A DNA stretch of 64,000 bases, taken from Hoeflea_A sp965228785 (GTDB taxonomy: Bacteria > Pseudomonadota > Alphaproteobacteria > Rhizobiales > Rhizobiaceae). Shown here one piece after another: positions 17,318 through 26,638 of the stretch. The stretch is taken from assembly GCA_965228785.1 (NCBI GenBank), contig CBDDIF010000002.1:3224001-3288000 (forward strand), given 5' to 3'. Under the pieces are notes generated by a model. The model was given only the letters and a program-made list of their open reading frames with translations. It ran no database searches and had not been told where the DNA came from. How positions within the stretch are numbered: the stretch's first letter is position 1; every line of letters begins with the position of its first letter. The translations under genes and the position numbers were made by a program.

Positions 17318-18454
17318 ATGTCCGACGACCAGACCCGCGACGCGACCATGCACAAGCGCATGTTTGCCATGCTACACGCCCGCGCCAGGGCGCTTCGGCC
17401 AGGCGACAGCGTTGCTGAACCGCTGACGCCGACCAGCATCTTCCACCTGCCGGACGAGCCGGCACCGGAACGTGTCTACGGCCGTATCGGCAATCCGACA
17501 GTGACGGCCGTTGAAGATCGACTGGCAGTGCTTGAGAACGCCCCGGCGGTGCTGTTTTCGTCCGGCATGGCGGCCTATACCGCGGCCATTCTTGCGACTG
17601 CCAAGGCCGGCGATACCGTGCTTCTGTTGAGCGACGGTTACTACGCCGCACGCAACCTCATGGATGAGATCCTGACCGGTTTCGGGGTGGTGTCGAAGAC
17701 TTGTCCAACGGCCGAAATCGATACCGTGTCTCTCGACGGCGTTCGCCTCGCGATCGTCGAAACCCCGACCAACCCGCACCTGGATGTGATCGACATTGCT
17801 GCCCTGGCGGATCGCTGCCGGGCGGCCGGCTGTCTTCTGGCGGTCGACAATACGGTTTGCACCGCCCTCGCCCAGCAGCCGCTTGATCTGGGCGCCGACA
17901 TGGTGATCGTTTCCGACACCAAGTCGATGGCGGGCCACTCCGACCTGCTTCTTGGCCATGTCGCCTCGCGCGACCCGGTCCTGATGGAAAAGGTCGTTCA
18001 GGCGCGCACCCTCGCCGGCGCCATCGCCAGCCCGTTCGACGCCTGGCTGCTTTTGCGCGGCATGGAGACACTGGAATTGCGGCTGGCTCGCATGGGCGAA
18101 ACCGCCGCCCGAGCTGCAGAAATGCTTAAGGGCGATGCGGCTGTTCGCGATGTCCGCTATCCGGGGCTCGCCAACGACCCGGCCTTCGGCATCGCCAGGC
18201 GGCAGATGACCCATCCGGGTTTCCTGATTGGCGCCACGTTCGACGACAAAGCCGCTGCCGATCGGTTCATTTCAGCCTCTCGGGCATTCGTGCCGGCCAC
18301 CAGCTTCGGCGGACTTCACAGCTCGGCGGACCGACGAGCCCGTTGGGGCGACGCCGTGCCCGAAGGCTTTCTTCGGTTGTCGATCGGCGTCGAGCCCGGC
18401 GACGAGCTGTTGCGACGCGTCGGCATCGGGCTCAAGGCTGCTTTGTCGTCTTGA
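17318..18454 (+). CDS. Cystathionine gamma-synthase/beta-lyase family PLP enzyme
   Basis: This is a PLP-dependent enzyme of the Cys/Met metabolism family (378 residues). The pattern includes SSGMAAYTAAILAT (phosphate-binding loop near 77-90), the pyridine-stacking DGYYAARNLM tyrosines, VETPTNPHLDVIDI, LAVDNTVCTALAQQPL with the cofactor-binding Asp, and the Schiff-base lysine in VSDTKSMAGHSDLLLGHV. The C-terminal ATSFGGLHSSADRRARWG fits the substrate-Arg region. The start at 17318 is supported by GGAGAG. Family members include cystathionine beta-lyase, gamma-lyase and gamma-synthase, and these cannot be told apart here, so no symbol is given. Rhizobial relatives are often annotated metC. Confidence 0.88.
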   Translation: MSDDQTRDATMHKRMFAMLHARARALRPGDSVAEPLTPTSIFHLPDEPAPERVYGRIGNPTVTAVEDRLAVLENAPAVLFSSGMAAYTAAILATAKAGDTVLLLSDGYYAARNLMDEILTGFGVVSKTCPTAEIDTVSLDGVRLAIVETPTNPHLDVIDIAALADRCRAAGCLLAVDNTVCTALAQQPLDLGADMVIVSDTKSMAGHSDLLLGHVASRDPVLMEKVVQARTLAGAIASPFDAWLLLRGMETLELRLARMGETAARAAEMLKGDAAVRDVRYPGLANDPAFGIARRQMTHPGFLIGATFDDKAAADRFISASRAFVPATSFGGLHSSADRRARWGDAVPEGFLRLSIGVEPGDELLRRVGIGLKAALSS

Positions 18455-18573
18455 ACGATGATCGACAGGGTTTCGCGAATCGCATCGAAGAGTGTCGTTA
18501 AACCGTCACAAAACTGGCGCGCGAATTGGCACCAAATAGCCTGCGCAATGACGCCTTCTGCAATTTCAGACTA

Positions 18574-18591
18574 TTGTCATCTGGCTGTTGC
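18574..18591 (+). promoter_or_regulatory. Weak PhoB-box-like repeat upstream of phoX
   Basis: TTGTCAT-CTGG-CTGTTGC has the 7-4-7 layout of a Pho box and matches the CTGTCAT consensus at 6 of 7 and 4 of 7 positions. It lies about 83 bases before the phosphatase ATG. Control by PhoB is known for phoX in related bacteria; here the site is only suggestive. Confidence 0.25.
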
Positions 18592-18673
18592 ACTTGTCGA
18601 CCAATGTGGCCGGCGCGTCCACCCCGCCGGTGCGCGGGCGAGCAAGCAAATCAGCCAGCAGTGAGGTACCAGC

Positions 18674-20596
18674 ATGACTGAAACCCGCGATCACGACCTG
18701 TCGTTCGACGATTTCGACGAGGTTCTCAATCCCGGTCCAGAGGTCACCGAATTCCAGGAAGTCGTCGAAACCGCCGTCAGCCGACGCGGGTTTCTGAGCG
18801 GCGGCATCGCTTTCGGCGCCGCAGCATTCGTCCTTGGTTCGGGCGGACTGACCCCGGCACAGGCGATGAACACATCGCGTCTCGGCTTTCCAGCTGTTGC
18901 CGCCAACACCGATGACACCATCACCGTTCCGGAAGGTTACGACTGGCAGGTGGTCGTTCGCTGGGGCGATCCGCTCTGGTCGGACGCTGTCGACTTCGAC
19001 CAGGCAAGCCGCGGCACCGGCGCCAGCCAGGCAAGCCGCGGCACCGGCGCCAGCCAGGAGAGGGCTTTCGGCGACAACACGGACGGCATGGCACTCTTTG
19101 CCCAGGACGGCCGCGCTATTCTGGCCGTCAACAATGAATACACCAACCGCAGCATCATTTACGGCAACCGGGAAACCAAACTTCCGGAGAATGAGGATGA
19201 CGTCCGCAAGGGCAAGGCGGCACACGGTGTCACCGTCGTCGAGATCGATCAGACGGACGGCAAGTGGAACGTGGTCAAGGATTCTCCCTACAACCGTCGC
19301 ATCACCGCCGACACGCCGATGGAAATCGATGGTCCGGCCCGCGGCCATGATCTTCTGAAGACCGCTGCCGATCCGACCGGCACCACAACGCTCGGCACCT
19401 GGAACAACTGCGGTAACGGCCGCACCCCGTGGGGCACCTACCTGGCCTGCGAGGAAAACTTCAACGGATACTTCTCGGCAAGCGACGAAGCCCACACGCC
19501 GACCCCGGAAATGAAGCGTTACGGCGTCAGCAACAAGGACTGGGGTTACGCCTGGGCCACGGCAGACGAGCGCTTCGATATTTCCAAGCATCCGAACGAG
19601 CCCAACCGGGCTGGCTATGTTGTCGAAATCGACCCGCTTGACCCAAACTCGACACCGAAGAAGCGCACGGCGCTCGGTCGCTTCAAGCACGAGAACGCCG
19701 AAGTGGTCGTGGCCCATGACGGCCGCATCGTCGTCTATATGGGCGATGACGAGCGCGGTGAGTTCATCTACCGCTTCATCAGCGACGGCAAATACGCTGT
19801 AGGCGGTGACAACTCGGACCTGCTCTCAAGCGGAACCCTGTACGTCGCCAAATTCGGTGACGACATGCGCGGCGAATGGCTGGTTCTCACTCCGGAAACC
19901 ACCGGAATGGCCTCGCCTGCGGAAATCGCCATCCATACCCGCCAGGCCGGATCGGCAGTTGGCGCCACCACAATGGACCGCCCCGAATGGGTTGCTGCCA
20001 ACCCCAACCGGGTTGAAGTCTATTGCTGCCTGACAAACAACAAGAACCGCGGCAAAAAGCCCAATGCCGGTGGCGATTCGACTCTGGTCGGTGGCCCCAA
20101 TCCGCGAGTCGACAACGATTACGGGCAGATTGTGCGTTGGCGTCCGGACAACGGCGACCATACGGCCGACGGCTTCGATTGGGACCTGTTCGTCATGGCC
20201 GGCAACCCGGATGTCTATTCCTACGATTATGCCGGCTCGGACAACATCACGTCCGACAACAAGTTCAACTCGCCTGATGGCCTTGCGTTCGACAACAACG
20301 GCCTGCTGTGGATCCAGACCGACGGCAATTACAGCAACAAGGGCGACTTCAAGGGCATGGGCAACAACCAGATGCTGGTTGCCGACCCGCAGTCGGGTGA
20401 AATCCGGCGCTTCCTTGTCGGCCCGAAGGAATGCGAGGTCACCGGTTTTGCCTGGAGCCCGGACCGCAAGACGCTGTTCGTCGGCATCCAGCACCCGGGT
20501 GAGAAGGGCGACAGCCACTTCCCCGATGGCGGAGAAACCGTGCCGCGTTCGGTGATCATCGGTATCAACCGCCAGGACGGCGGTCTGATGGGCTAA
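18674..20596 (+). CDS. phoX: PhoX family alkaline phosphatase (DUF839), Tat-exported
   Basis: PhoX is a periplasmic, calcium- and iron-dependent phosphatase that frees phosphate from organic esters. The 640-residue protein carries a late twin-arginine signal (VSRRGFLSGGIAFGAAAFVLG, residues about 36-55; at most 20 shown per motif core SRRGFLSG). The family-typical stretches TWNNCGNGRTPWGTYLACEE, GRFKHENAEVVVAHDGR, YMGDDERGEFIYRF and DGLAFDNNGLLWIQTDG follow. A 27-base unit is duplicated in tandem near residues 110-127, giving QASRGTGAS twice. The gene is isolated, with its own promoter region of about 220 bases and a strong terminator downstream. Induction by phosphate starvation is expected from the family, not shown here. 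Confidence 0.93.
   Translation: MTETRDHDLSFDDFDEVLNPGPEVTEFQEVVETAVSRRGFLSGGIAFGAAAFVLGSGGLTPAQAMNTSRLGFPAVAANTDDTITVPEGYDWQVVVRWGDPLWSDAVDFDQASRGTGASQASRGTGASQERAFGDNTDGMALFAQDGRAILAVNNEYTNRSIIYGNRETKLPENEDDVRKGKAAHGVTVVEIDQTDGKWNVVKDSPYNRRITADTPMEIDGPARGHDLLKTAADPTGTTTLGTWNNCGNGRTPWGTYLACEENFNGYFSASDEAHTPTPEMKRYGVSNKDWGYAWATADERFDISKHPNEPNRAGYVVEIDPLDPNSTPKKRTALGRFKHENAEVVVAHDGRIVVYMGDDERGEFIYRFISDGKYAVGGDNSDLLSSGTLYVAKFGDDMRGEWLVLTPETTGMASPAEIAIHTRQAGSAVGATTMDRPEWVAANPNRVEVYCCLTNNKNRGKKPNAGGDSTLVGGPNPRVDNDYGQIVRWRPDNGDHTADGFDWDLFVMAGNPDVYSYDYAGSDNITSDNKFNSPDGLAFDNNGLLWIQTDGNYSNKGDFKGMGNNQMLVADPQSGEIRRFLVGPKECEVTGFAWSPDRKTLFVGIQHPGEKGDSHFPDGGETVPRSVIIGINRQDGGLMG
19001..19054 (+). repeat. 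Tandem 27-bp duplication inside phoX
   Basis: The unit at 19001-19027 is repeated exactly at 19028-19054 and is followed by the first bases of a third unit (CAGGAG). It encodes QASRGTGAS twice in frame, so the reading frame is kept. Identity of both copies at the base level suggests a recent slippage event. Confidence 0.95.
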
Positions 20597-20611
20597 GCGC
20601 AGATACGATCA

Positions 20612-20640
20612 GGGCCCGGTCAAAGCGACCGGGCCCCTTC
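20612..20640 (+). terminator. Rho-independent terminator after phoX
   Basis: A perfect 10-bp stem GGGCCCGGTC / GACCGGGCCC with a 5-base loop is followed by CTTCTTGTTG. It begins 15 bases after the phoX stop and lies between convergent genes, so it may also stop the cyclase transcript. Confidence 0.85.
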
Positions 20641-20652
20641 TTGTTGCGACGC

Positions 20653-22473
20653 CTATTTGCTTTCGAGCCGCCAGATGCCGTCCCAGTTGTCCGGTGCGCC
20701 GTTTTCCTCGATTGCCGCCAGCCGACGCCTGTAGGTCTCGGTCGCGGGATCGTCGTCCGCGCATTCCGCGAAGCCGGTGGACGCCCGGCTCCAGTCGCCC
20801 TTTTGAAATGCGGCCAGCGCCCTTTCGAAACAGTCCCGATGCCTCAGGACCTCTACGGCAACCGCGTCGACGGGTCCGAGCGGTTCGTAAATCGAAACCG
20901 GCTCCGTCTTTCCGACGACAATCAGATCGTCGATCTTGCGGAACTCGAATGCCCTCGACCCCATCTCATAGGTTCGGCGGCAGACCAGGATGGACGTGCC
21001 GTAGACCTTGTTGGCGCCCTCAAGCCGGGCCCCGAGGTTCACGGTGTCGCCGATGACCGTGTAGTTCTTGGTCTTTTCAGAACCGATCGAACCCACTACC
21101 GCCTCACCGGTCGCAATGCCGATGCGCATGCCGATGTCCGGAAGATCACGGCGCAGTCCCATCAGGTCCGGCAGTTCCTCGCGCAACTTGTCGACCAGGG
21201 CTATGTCGTCGAGCGCCGCCCGCACCGCCAACTCGGCCTGATCGCCATCGGAACAGAAGGGTGGCGCCCAGAAGGCCATAATGGCGTCGCCGATATATTT
21301 GTCGATCAAACCGTGATGTTCGGTAACCGGGCCGGACATCAAGGCGAGATAGCGATTGATCAGCTTGACCAGGCCGCCGGGCGTGAACCGTTCGGAAATG
21401 CCAGTGAAATTGGCGAAGTCGGCGAAGAAGACCGACGCAACCTTCTTCTCGCCCATGACCAGGTCCCGGTTCTGGTCACCGATCAGGCCGGAAACGACGC
21501 GCGGGTCGACATATTGCCCGAACGTGTCCTTGATCTCCTCGGTCTTGCGCAACTCCTGGACCATGGTGTTGAAGCTTCGCGTCAGATCGCCGATTTCGTC
21601 GCTCGTTTCGGCAATCACCTCGCCCGACAGGTCGCCGGATTCCACCTGGCTCGTGCCAGCCATCAGCCGGCGCAGCGGCTGAAGCATGCTGCGAATGACA
21701 AGACCAGACAGGATAAGCGCCAGAACACCGGCAATCGCGGCCAGCACCGCGTTGACCAATAGGGCCTGACGCTCGTGTTCCTCGGCGATTTTGGCGGATG
21801 CTTGCGTAAATCCGGCGATTTTCTCCCAAGTCGCCGTCATCGACTCGGCCAGGCGATCTTCTTCCGCCTCGATCAGTTGCTCCATTTCGAACAGCATCGG
21901 GCTGTTCCTCTTGTAGGCGGAGATCAACAGGGCGGTCTGGGCATGCAGGTTGGAATGCTGCTGGTCGATCGACTGCAGCAGCGGCAAAACGGTTCTCAAG
22001 GCGTTCTGACCCTCGACAGTCAAGGCTGCAGAAATGGCCTCTTCGACGATCTCCTCCGCGGCCTTGATGGCCGCATCGACAGCAGTTTCGCGGCTTTCGA
22101 AATCCCTCTCTTCAATGACAACGATCTTCTTCAGATCTGCCAGCTCAGATTCCAGTCGGCCGCGTTTTTCGGCAAGCGGTTCACTGCCCGCGGCCAAATG
22201 TTCCGGTACGATCCCGGAATCGAGCTCGTGCAGTTCCTCTTCGATCAACCGGATGGTCGACAGGTGTTTTTCCAGCCGTTCGACATGCAGTTCCTGCTGC
22301 GCGATCTGCATGTCGATGTCCGCAACCCGGTCCGACAGCGGAATGAAAATCTCGGCAAGGTCGGTGACTTCCTTGCTGACCTGATAGAGTTTGTAGGTCG
22401 AATAGCCGATCGCCGATCCCATCAGCACGAAGACCAGGATGGCAACGCCGAATATCTTGTGCGGAATTCTCAT
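20653..22473 (-). CDS. Class III adenylate/guanylate cyclase with HAMP domain
   Basis: The product should be an inner-membrane sensor that makes cAMP (or cGMP). The 606 residues have an N-terminal membrane helix (FGVAILVFVLMGSAIGYS), a long helical periplasmic domain of about 200 residues rich in Glu/Leu, a second membrane helix (LAAIAGVLALILSGLVIRSM, near 245-265), a HAMP linker (PLRRLMAGTSQVESGDLSGE) and a C-terminal cyclase domain with VASVFFADFANFTGISER (metal-binding Asp) and EAVVGSIGSEKTKNYTVIGD then NLGARLEG. The chain ends in a roughly 100-residue tail after the cyclase domain. It converges on phoX. The signal sensed is unknown. Confidence 0.93.
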   Translation of the reverse strand: MRIPHKIFGVAILVFVLMGSAIGYSTYKLYQVSKEVTDLAEIFIPLSDRVADIDMQIAQQELHVERLEKHLSTIRLIEEELHELDSGIVPEHLAAGSEPLAEKRGRLESELADLKKIVVIEERDFESRETAVDAAIKAAEEIVEEAISAALTVEGQNALRTVLPLLQSIDQQHSNLHAQTALLISAYKRNSPMLFEMEQLIEAEEDRLAESMTATWEKIAGFTQASAKIAEEHERQALLVNAVLAAIAGVLALILSGLVIRSMLQPLRRLMAGTSQVESGDLSGEVIAETSDEIGDLTRSFNTMVQELRKTEEIKDTFGQYVDPRVVSGLIGDQNRDLVMGEKKVASVFFADFANFTGISERFTPGGLVKLINRYLALMSGPVTEHHGLIDKYIGDAIMAFWAPPFCSDGDQAELAVRAALDDIALVDKLREELPDLMGLRRDLPDIGMRIGIATGEAVVGSIGSEKTKNYTVIGDTVNLGARLEGANKVYGTSILVCRRTYEMGSRAFEFRKIDDLIVVGKTEPVSIYEPLGPVDAVAVEVLRHRDCFERALAAFQKGDWSRASTGFAECADDDPATETYRRRLAAIEENGAPDNWDGIWRLESK

Positions 22474-22552
22474 CGATCTGCCGTTTCGCCGGCGCCTCCT
22501 GCCGAACCTTATACACCGGTTTGGCCAATACGCCCTGCTGCAATTCGGAAGG

Positions 22553-23632
22553 CTAGTCTTCCGCCAGATTGACCACGATTCCGGTGTGGGGCGAGACGCC
22601 GCCGGTTCTCAGTTCCTCAAACACGGTTGCAGTCTGTTCCAACCCCGGCACGATGTTGAAACTCAGCCAGGACCCGCTCTTTTGCGCTGCATCGCGCCAG
22701 AAAGCATGGGCTCGGTTTTCAAACTCGCCCGGGCCCCATTCGGCGGCCCGTTTCTTGATGTGACCGGGAGCGAAGAACATGGCGCTGCGCTCGCGGATGA
22801 AATCCGGCCCCATGGCGTTGTCCGACCAGTGGGTCACGCCGACGTTCGAACAGTAACGCATGTTGTCGCCCAAAATCCGGTGCAATTCGGAAAGCACGTG
22901 GCCGGAGCCGGACATGTCGACGATTGCCGTTGGCCGAGAGGAAGCGATCTCGGAAATCGCGTCGTAGGACAGCACGGTGTCATAAAGGCCGAGCGCCTCG
23001 ACCATGGCCACATTGCCGGGAGAGGTCAGGCCGATTGTGGCTGGCGCCGCATCGTCGCCGGCCAACGCGTAGGCAAGGCCGATAGCGGTCTTGCTGGAGG
23101 CGCTGACGATCAGCAATTGCTCGGCACCAAACCAGTCGTTGTCTGTAAAGAAGTCGTGCAGGCAAAAGGAGGTGGCATAGAGAGGATGCAGCAGCATGCG
23201 CTCGGCTTCCATGTCGTCCGCCGGATCGACGCGGGAATAGGCATTGTAAACCGGAGGCAGAGCCTGCCGGTGTTCGCTGCCATCGATCAGCCGGCTCTCG
23301 CTGACCCGGGTCGGCCGCATGACCAGATGGCTGGCCATCGGAAAGTAGCCGTAAAGACGCGTTCCCACCGGCACATCCGTTGCTTTCGACGCGACAACGT
23401 CGGCGAAACCCCAGACCGGGATAATGCCCCAACCATCGTCGTCATTGTCGAGCGGCCGGAAAAAGTTCCAGTATCCGATGCGTTCGCCGACAACGCCGTA
23501 GGTGACGTTGTTGGCCGTCAGCGCGAAGCGATCGACCTTTGTCAGGATCTCTCCTTCCGCCAGTTCGGGGAGCGTACCCTGAACCAGACGGGAATTCGAC
23601 AGATCGTCCTTGCGGACCTGGAACTGTTGCAT
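22553..23632 (-). CDS. DUF2855 family protein
   Basis: The 359-residue protein matches the DUF2855 family, distantly related to medium-chain oxidoreductases. Visible features are FALTANNVTYGVVGERIGYW near the N-terminus, which resembles the NAD(P)-dependent quinone-oxidoreductase entry, VPVGTRLYGYFPMASHLV, and a Rossmann-like region ASSKTAIGLAYALAG. The function is not known. The start at 23632 is used because GGGGGAGA lies upstream; the longer open frame runs back into prfC. It is in the same direction as prfC, 40 bases downstream, so co-transcription is possible. Confidence 0.8.
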   Translation of the reverse strand: MQQFQVRKDDLSNSRLVQGTLPELAEGEILTKVDRFALTANNVTYGVVGERIGYWNFFRPLDNDDDGWGIIPVWGFADVVASKATDVPVGTRLYGYFPMASHLVMRPTRVSESRLIDGSEHRQALPPVYNAYSRVDPADDMEAERMLLHPLYATSFCLHDFFTDNDWFGAEQLLIVSASSKTAIGLAYALAGDDAAPATIGLTSPGNVAMVEALGLYDTVLSYDAISEIASSRPTAIVDMSGSGHVLSELHRILGDNMRYCSNVGVTHWSDNAMGPDFIRERSAMFFAPGHIKKRAAEWGPGEFENRAHAFWRDAAQKSGSWLSFNIVPGLEQTATVFEELRTGGVSPHTGIVVNLAED

Positions 23633-23672
23633 GCGACTGTCTCCCCCTAGCGGCCACCGGAAGCGACTGGTA

Positions 23673-25262
23673 TCAGGCTGCCTTGCGGACGTGGTATTCC
23701 TTGACATTAGCGAAGCGAATGGCCGGCCAGCGCTCTGCCTCATAGTTGAGCGAGAACCCGTCGGACGCCATGAAAACCGCATCACCGTCGAGATCGCGCG
23801 CGATGTCACTGTGCTTGGCAGTGACGAATTTGTCGAGATCGATATCACTGTCGGCGGATATCCACCGGCACAGGGTGAAACGCGCCGTTTCGAAGCTCAC
23901 CGGAAGACCGTATTCCGCGCGCAGCCGTTCCTGCAGCACATCGAGTTGCAGTGCGCCGATCACGCCGACGATGGCCGGAGACCCATCTTCCGGAGAGAAC
24001 AACTGTACGACACCCTCCTCGGCCATCTGCTGCAGCGCCTCCTTCAACTTCTTGGCTTTCATGGCGTCTTCCAGCCGCACGCGCCGCAGGATTTCCGGGG
24101 CAAAGTTGGGTACGCCCTGGAATACGAGATCCTCGCCTTCCGTCAGGGTATCGCCGATGCGCAAGGTGCCGTGGTTGGGAATGCCGACGACGTCGCCGGC
24201 ATAGGCATCATCCGCCAGTTGCCGTTGGTGGGCGAAGAAGAATTGCGGCGCCGACAGGCCGAGCGTCTTGCCGGTGCGCGATAGCCGCGCCTTCATGCCA
24301 CGCTGCAGGCGCCCCGAACAAACGCGCACAAAGGCGATGCGGTCGCGGTGATTGGGGTCCATATTGGCCTGGATCTTGAAGACGAAGGCCGTCATCTTCG
24401 GATCCGTCGCCTCGACAAGCCGTTCGTCGGCCTGTTGGGCGCGCGGCGGCGGTGCGTATTGCCCCAGTGCGTTGATCAGGTCGCGAACGCCGTAATTGCG
24501 CAATGCCGAGCCGAAGAAGACCGGTGTCAGGTGCCCCTCACGAAATGCTTCGAGGTCGAACGGGCGACAGGCCTCGATGGCAAGTGCAACCTCCTCGACG
24601 AAGGTGTCGCGATCCTGCTCCGGCAGCAGGCCTCCGGCACTGTCGGCCTCGGGACCATTGACCGGCGTGCGTTCTTCTTCGCTGTCCTGGCGGCGGACTG
24701 CATTGTCGGCCAGATGGTAGGTGCCGGCGAAGGTGCGGCCGCGGCCGATCGGCCAGGTCATCGGCGCCGTGTCCAGGGCCAGCTTTTCCTCGATCTCGTC
24801 GAGGATCTCGAATGGGTCGCGGCTTTCCCGGTCCAGCTTGTTGACGAAGGTGACGATCGGAATGTCGCGCAGCCGGCAGACCTCGAACAGCTTCAGGGTG
24901 CGCGGCTCAATGCCCTTTGCGGCATCGATCACCATGATCGCGGCGTCAACGGCGGTCAGCGTGCGGTAGGTGTCGTCGGCGAAATCCTCGTGGCCCGGCG
25001 TGTCGAGCAGGTTGAAGACGTGCTCGCCGTATTCGAACGTCATTACGGACGTGACGACGGAAATGCCGCGATCACGTTCGATCTTCATCCAGTCGGAGCG
25101 CGTCTGAATGCGGTCCTTCTTGGCCTTGACCTCACCGGCGAGCTGGATTGCGCCGCCGAACAGCAACAGCTTTTCGGTCAGCGTGGTCTTGCCCGCGTCC
25201 GGGTGGGAAATGATTGCAAAAGTGCGGCGGCGGGCAACCGCCTCAGCCAGACTTTCGGTCAT
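23673..25262 (-). CDS. prfC: Peptide chain release factor 3
   Basis: RF3 is a GTPase that removes RF1/RF2 from the ribosome after peptide release. The 529 residues start with the G domain: P-loop ISHPDAGKTTLTEKLL (G1), DRGISVVTSVMTFEY (G2), LLDTPGHEDFADDTYRTL (G3) and VTFVNKLDRESRDP (G4). The RF3-specific middle and C-terminal stretches NYGVRDLINALGQYAPPPRAQ, GDVVGIPNHGTLRIGDTLTE and GVIGALQLDVLQERLRAEYG are present. The length is that of E. coli RF3. The start at 25262 (MTESLAEAVARRRTFAI) is favoured over an upstream extension that would overlap the dut promoter. It is divergent from dut. Confidence 0.96.
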   Translation of the reverse strand: MTESLAEAVARRRTFAIISHPDAGKTTLTEKLLLFGGAIQLAGEVKAKKDRIQTRSDWMKIERDRGISVVTSVMTFEYGEHVFNLLDTPGHEDFADDTYRTLTAVDAAIMVIDAAKGIEPRTLKLFEVCRLRDIPIVTFVNKLDRESRDPFEILDEIEEKLALDTAPMTWPIGRGRTFAGTYHLADNAVRRQDSEEERTPVNGPEADSAGGLLPEQDRDTFVEEVALAIEACRPFDLEAFREGHLTPVFFGSALRNYGVRDLINALGQYAPPPRAQQADERLVEATDPKMTAFVFKIQANMDPNHRDRIAFVRVCSGRLQRGMKARLSRTGKTLGLSAPQFFFAHQRQLADDAYAGDVVGIPNHGTLRIGDTLTEGEDLVFQGVPNFAPEILRRVRLEDAMKAKKLKEALQQMAEEGVVQLFSPEDGSPAIVGVIGALQLDVLQERLRAEYGLPVSFETARFTLCRWISADSDIDLDKFVTAKHSDIARDLDGDAVFMASDGFSLNYEAERWPAIRFANVKEYHVRKAA

Positions 25263-25354
25263 GGGGAGAGAATCCTGTTGAATTGCGGATCTTCTAAACG
25301 GCTTTGCCCCGGCATGCAATTGACCGGCAACGTCAAAGCGACGAAGAAAGGCGT

Positions 25355-25828
25355 ATGGCTTCAGATCCTGTTTCTTCCCCAGTTGTCGGGCTCGTTCGGC
25401 TGCCCCATGGCAAGGGTCTCGCCCTCCCCGCCTATGAATCCGCAGGTGCCGCCGGCATGGATCTGCGCGCCGCCAACGGCACTGATGAGCCGATCGTTCT
25501 GGCTCCGGGCAATCGGCATCTGGTGCCGACCGGGCTGGTCTTCGAAATACCCACCGGTTTCGAGGGACAGGTCCGCCCGCGCTCCGGCCTCGCCCTGAAG
25601 CACGGCATCACATGCCTCAACACACCCGGCACAATCGACAGTGACTACCGCGGCGAAGTGCAGGTGCTTCTGATCAATCTCGGACGGGACGATTTCGTTG
25701 TCGAGCGCGGCATGCGCATTGCACAGATGATCATCGCTCCGGTGTTGCAGGCACGGCTCGAGGAGAGAGAGCTCGCGCAAGCCACCGAGCGTGGCACCGG
25801 CGGCTTCGGGTCGACGGGGCGGCAGTAG
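25355..25828 (+). CDS. dut: Deoxyuridine 5'-triphosphate nucleotidohydrolase (dUTPase)
   Basis: dUTPase cleaves dUTP to dUMP and pyrophosphate, keeping uracil out of DNA and feeding dTMP synthesis. All five motifs of the trimeric family are visible in 157 residues: AGMDLRAA (1), RPRSGLALKHGI (2), NTPGTIDSDYRGEVQVLLIN (3), RGMRIAQMIIAPV (4) and RGTGGFGSTGR (5, the mobile C-terminal glycine-rich arm). AAAGG precedes the ATG. In rhizobia dut often lies near coaBC; here they are 12 kb apart. It is divergent from prfC. Confidence 0.97.
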   Translation: MASDPVSSPVVGLVRLPHGKGLALPAYESAGAAGMDLRAANGTDEPIVLAPGNRHLVPTGLVFEIPTGFEGQVRPRSGLALKHGITCLNTPGTIDSDYRGEVQVLLINLGRDDFVVERGMRIAQMIIAPVLQARLEERELAQATERGTGGFGSTGRQ

Positions 25829-25845
25829 AGCCACCCTGTCAGCGA

Positions 25846-26316
25846 TCAGATCGACTGGCCGCCAGGTACCGGATTGGAAACCACGGTGGTCAACCAGGCG
25901 CCGCTGTTGGGTCCATCGAGCACCCGCCGAACCTCCCACAGATATTGCAGCGTTTTGCCGTTCTGAAGCTCGATGACGACGCGCATTCTCACCCGTTGAT
26001 CGTCCGCTGTCAGCCGTTCAATCGTGTGGGTCCTGTGGCCAATCAACGGAGCGTATGCGGGCAAGCGGATCATCTTTCCGAACCGTTCCAGCGGTCCGGT
26101 CACGGCCTTGTTGGAGGGATGGGCCAGCGCAAATGTCTGGGCAATGCCTGCATCGGGTTCCGGATCGTCATTGTTTTGCAGTGCTCCCAACTGGATCGCC
26201 ACGACTTCTTCCGGAGTCAAAGCGGGGTCCGGACCCTGGATTTGCGCCTGCGCGGCGCCGCTCAGAAGCAGGACCAGCAAGGCCGGAACAAAAGTGATCA
26301 TTCGGATGGTTTTCAT
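25846..26316 (-). CDS. DUF4864 domain secreted protein
   Basis: The 156-residue protein has a signal peptide (MKTIRMITFVPALLVLLLSG, cleaved after the AQA-like site near residue 25) and then a single domain matching DUF4864: LTPEEVVAIQLGALQNND, IAQTFALAHPSNKAVTGPLE, and TLQYLWEVRRVLDGPNSGAW. The layout recalls NTF2-like secreted domains of unknown role. The start at 26316 is favoured over 26355 because GGGGAGG lies just upstream. It is convergent with dut, 17 bases apart. Confidence 0.8.
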   Translation of the reverse strand: MKTIRMITFVPALLVLLLSGAAQAQIQGPDPALTPEEVVAIQLGALQNNDDPEPDAGIAQTFALAHPSNKAVTGPLERFGKMIRLPAYAPLIGHRTHTIERLTADDQRVRMRVVIELQNGKTLQYLWEVRRVLDGPNSGAWLTTVVSNPVPGGQSI

Positions 26317-26384
26317 GATGGAACCTCCCCTTGGTTCATCAATTATGTACGTCACTGTCCCGGAAATGGATCACTGCTTGGACT

Positions 26385-26537
26385 TCAACCGTAGAGCCCG
26401 GTGGCTTCCATGTACATGTGAACCGGCAAACCCAGCCAGCCGCCAACTCCGACGGCAACCACCGTTGATGCAGCGACCACAAAGATCACCATCCAGACCT
26501 CTTCCGGGTCCAAAACCAGCGCCGAATATCTGATCAT
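26385..26537 (-). CDS. Small single-pass membrane protein (50 residues)
   Basis: The frame reads MIRYSALVLDPEEVWMVIFV, then VAASTVVAVGVGGWLGLPVH, then MYMEATGLYG and stop. One strong hydrophobic helix spans about residues 14-36, with an acidic N-terminal flank and a Tyr-rich tail. GGGAGTG stands 6-7 bases before the ATG. It lies between the DUF4864 gene and comM in the same direction. Nothing in it points to a function. The membrane helix, the ribosome-binding site and the use of codons support its being real. Confidence 0.55.
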   Translation of the reverse strand: MIRYSALVLDPEEVWMVIFVVAASTVVAVGVGGWLGLPVHMYMEATGLYG

Positions 26538-26638
26538 GGGATCCACTCCCAGGTAGCTTCTTCGTGCCTGTCGGTACTATCGCAGGTATTCTGCCTTGCG
26601 GCGAGTCGCCGTCGAAACCAAAGGCTGATCGTCGACGG

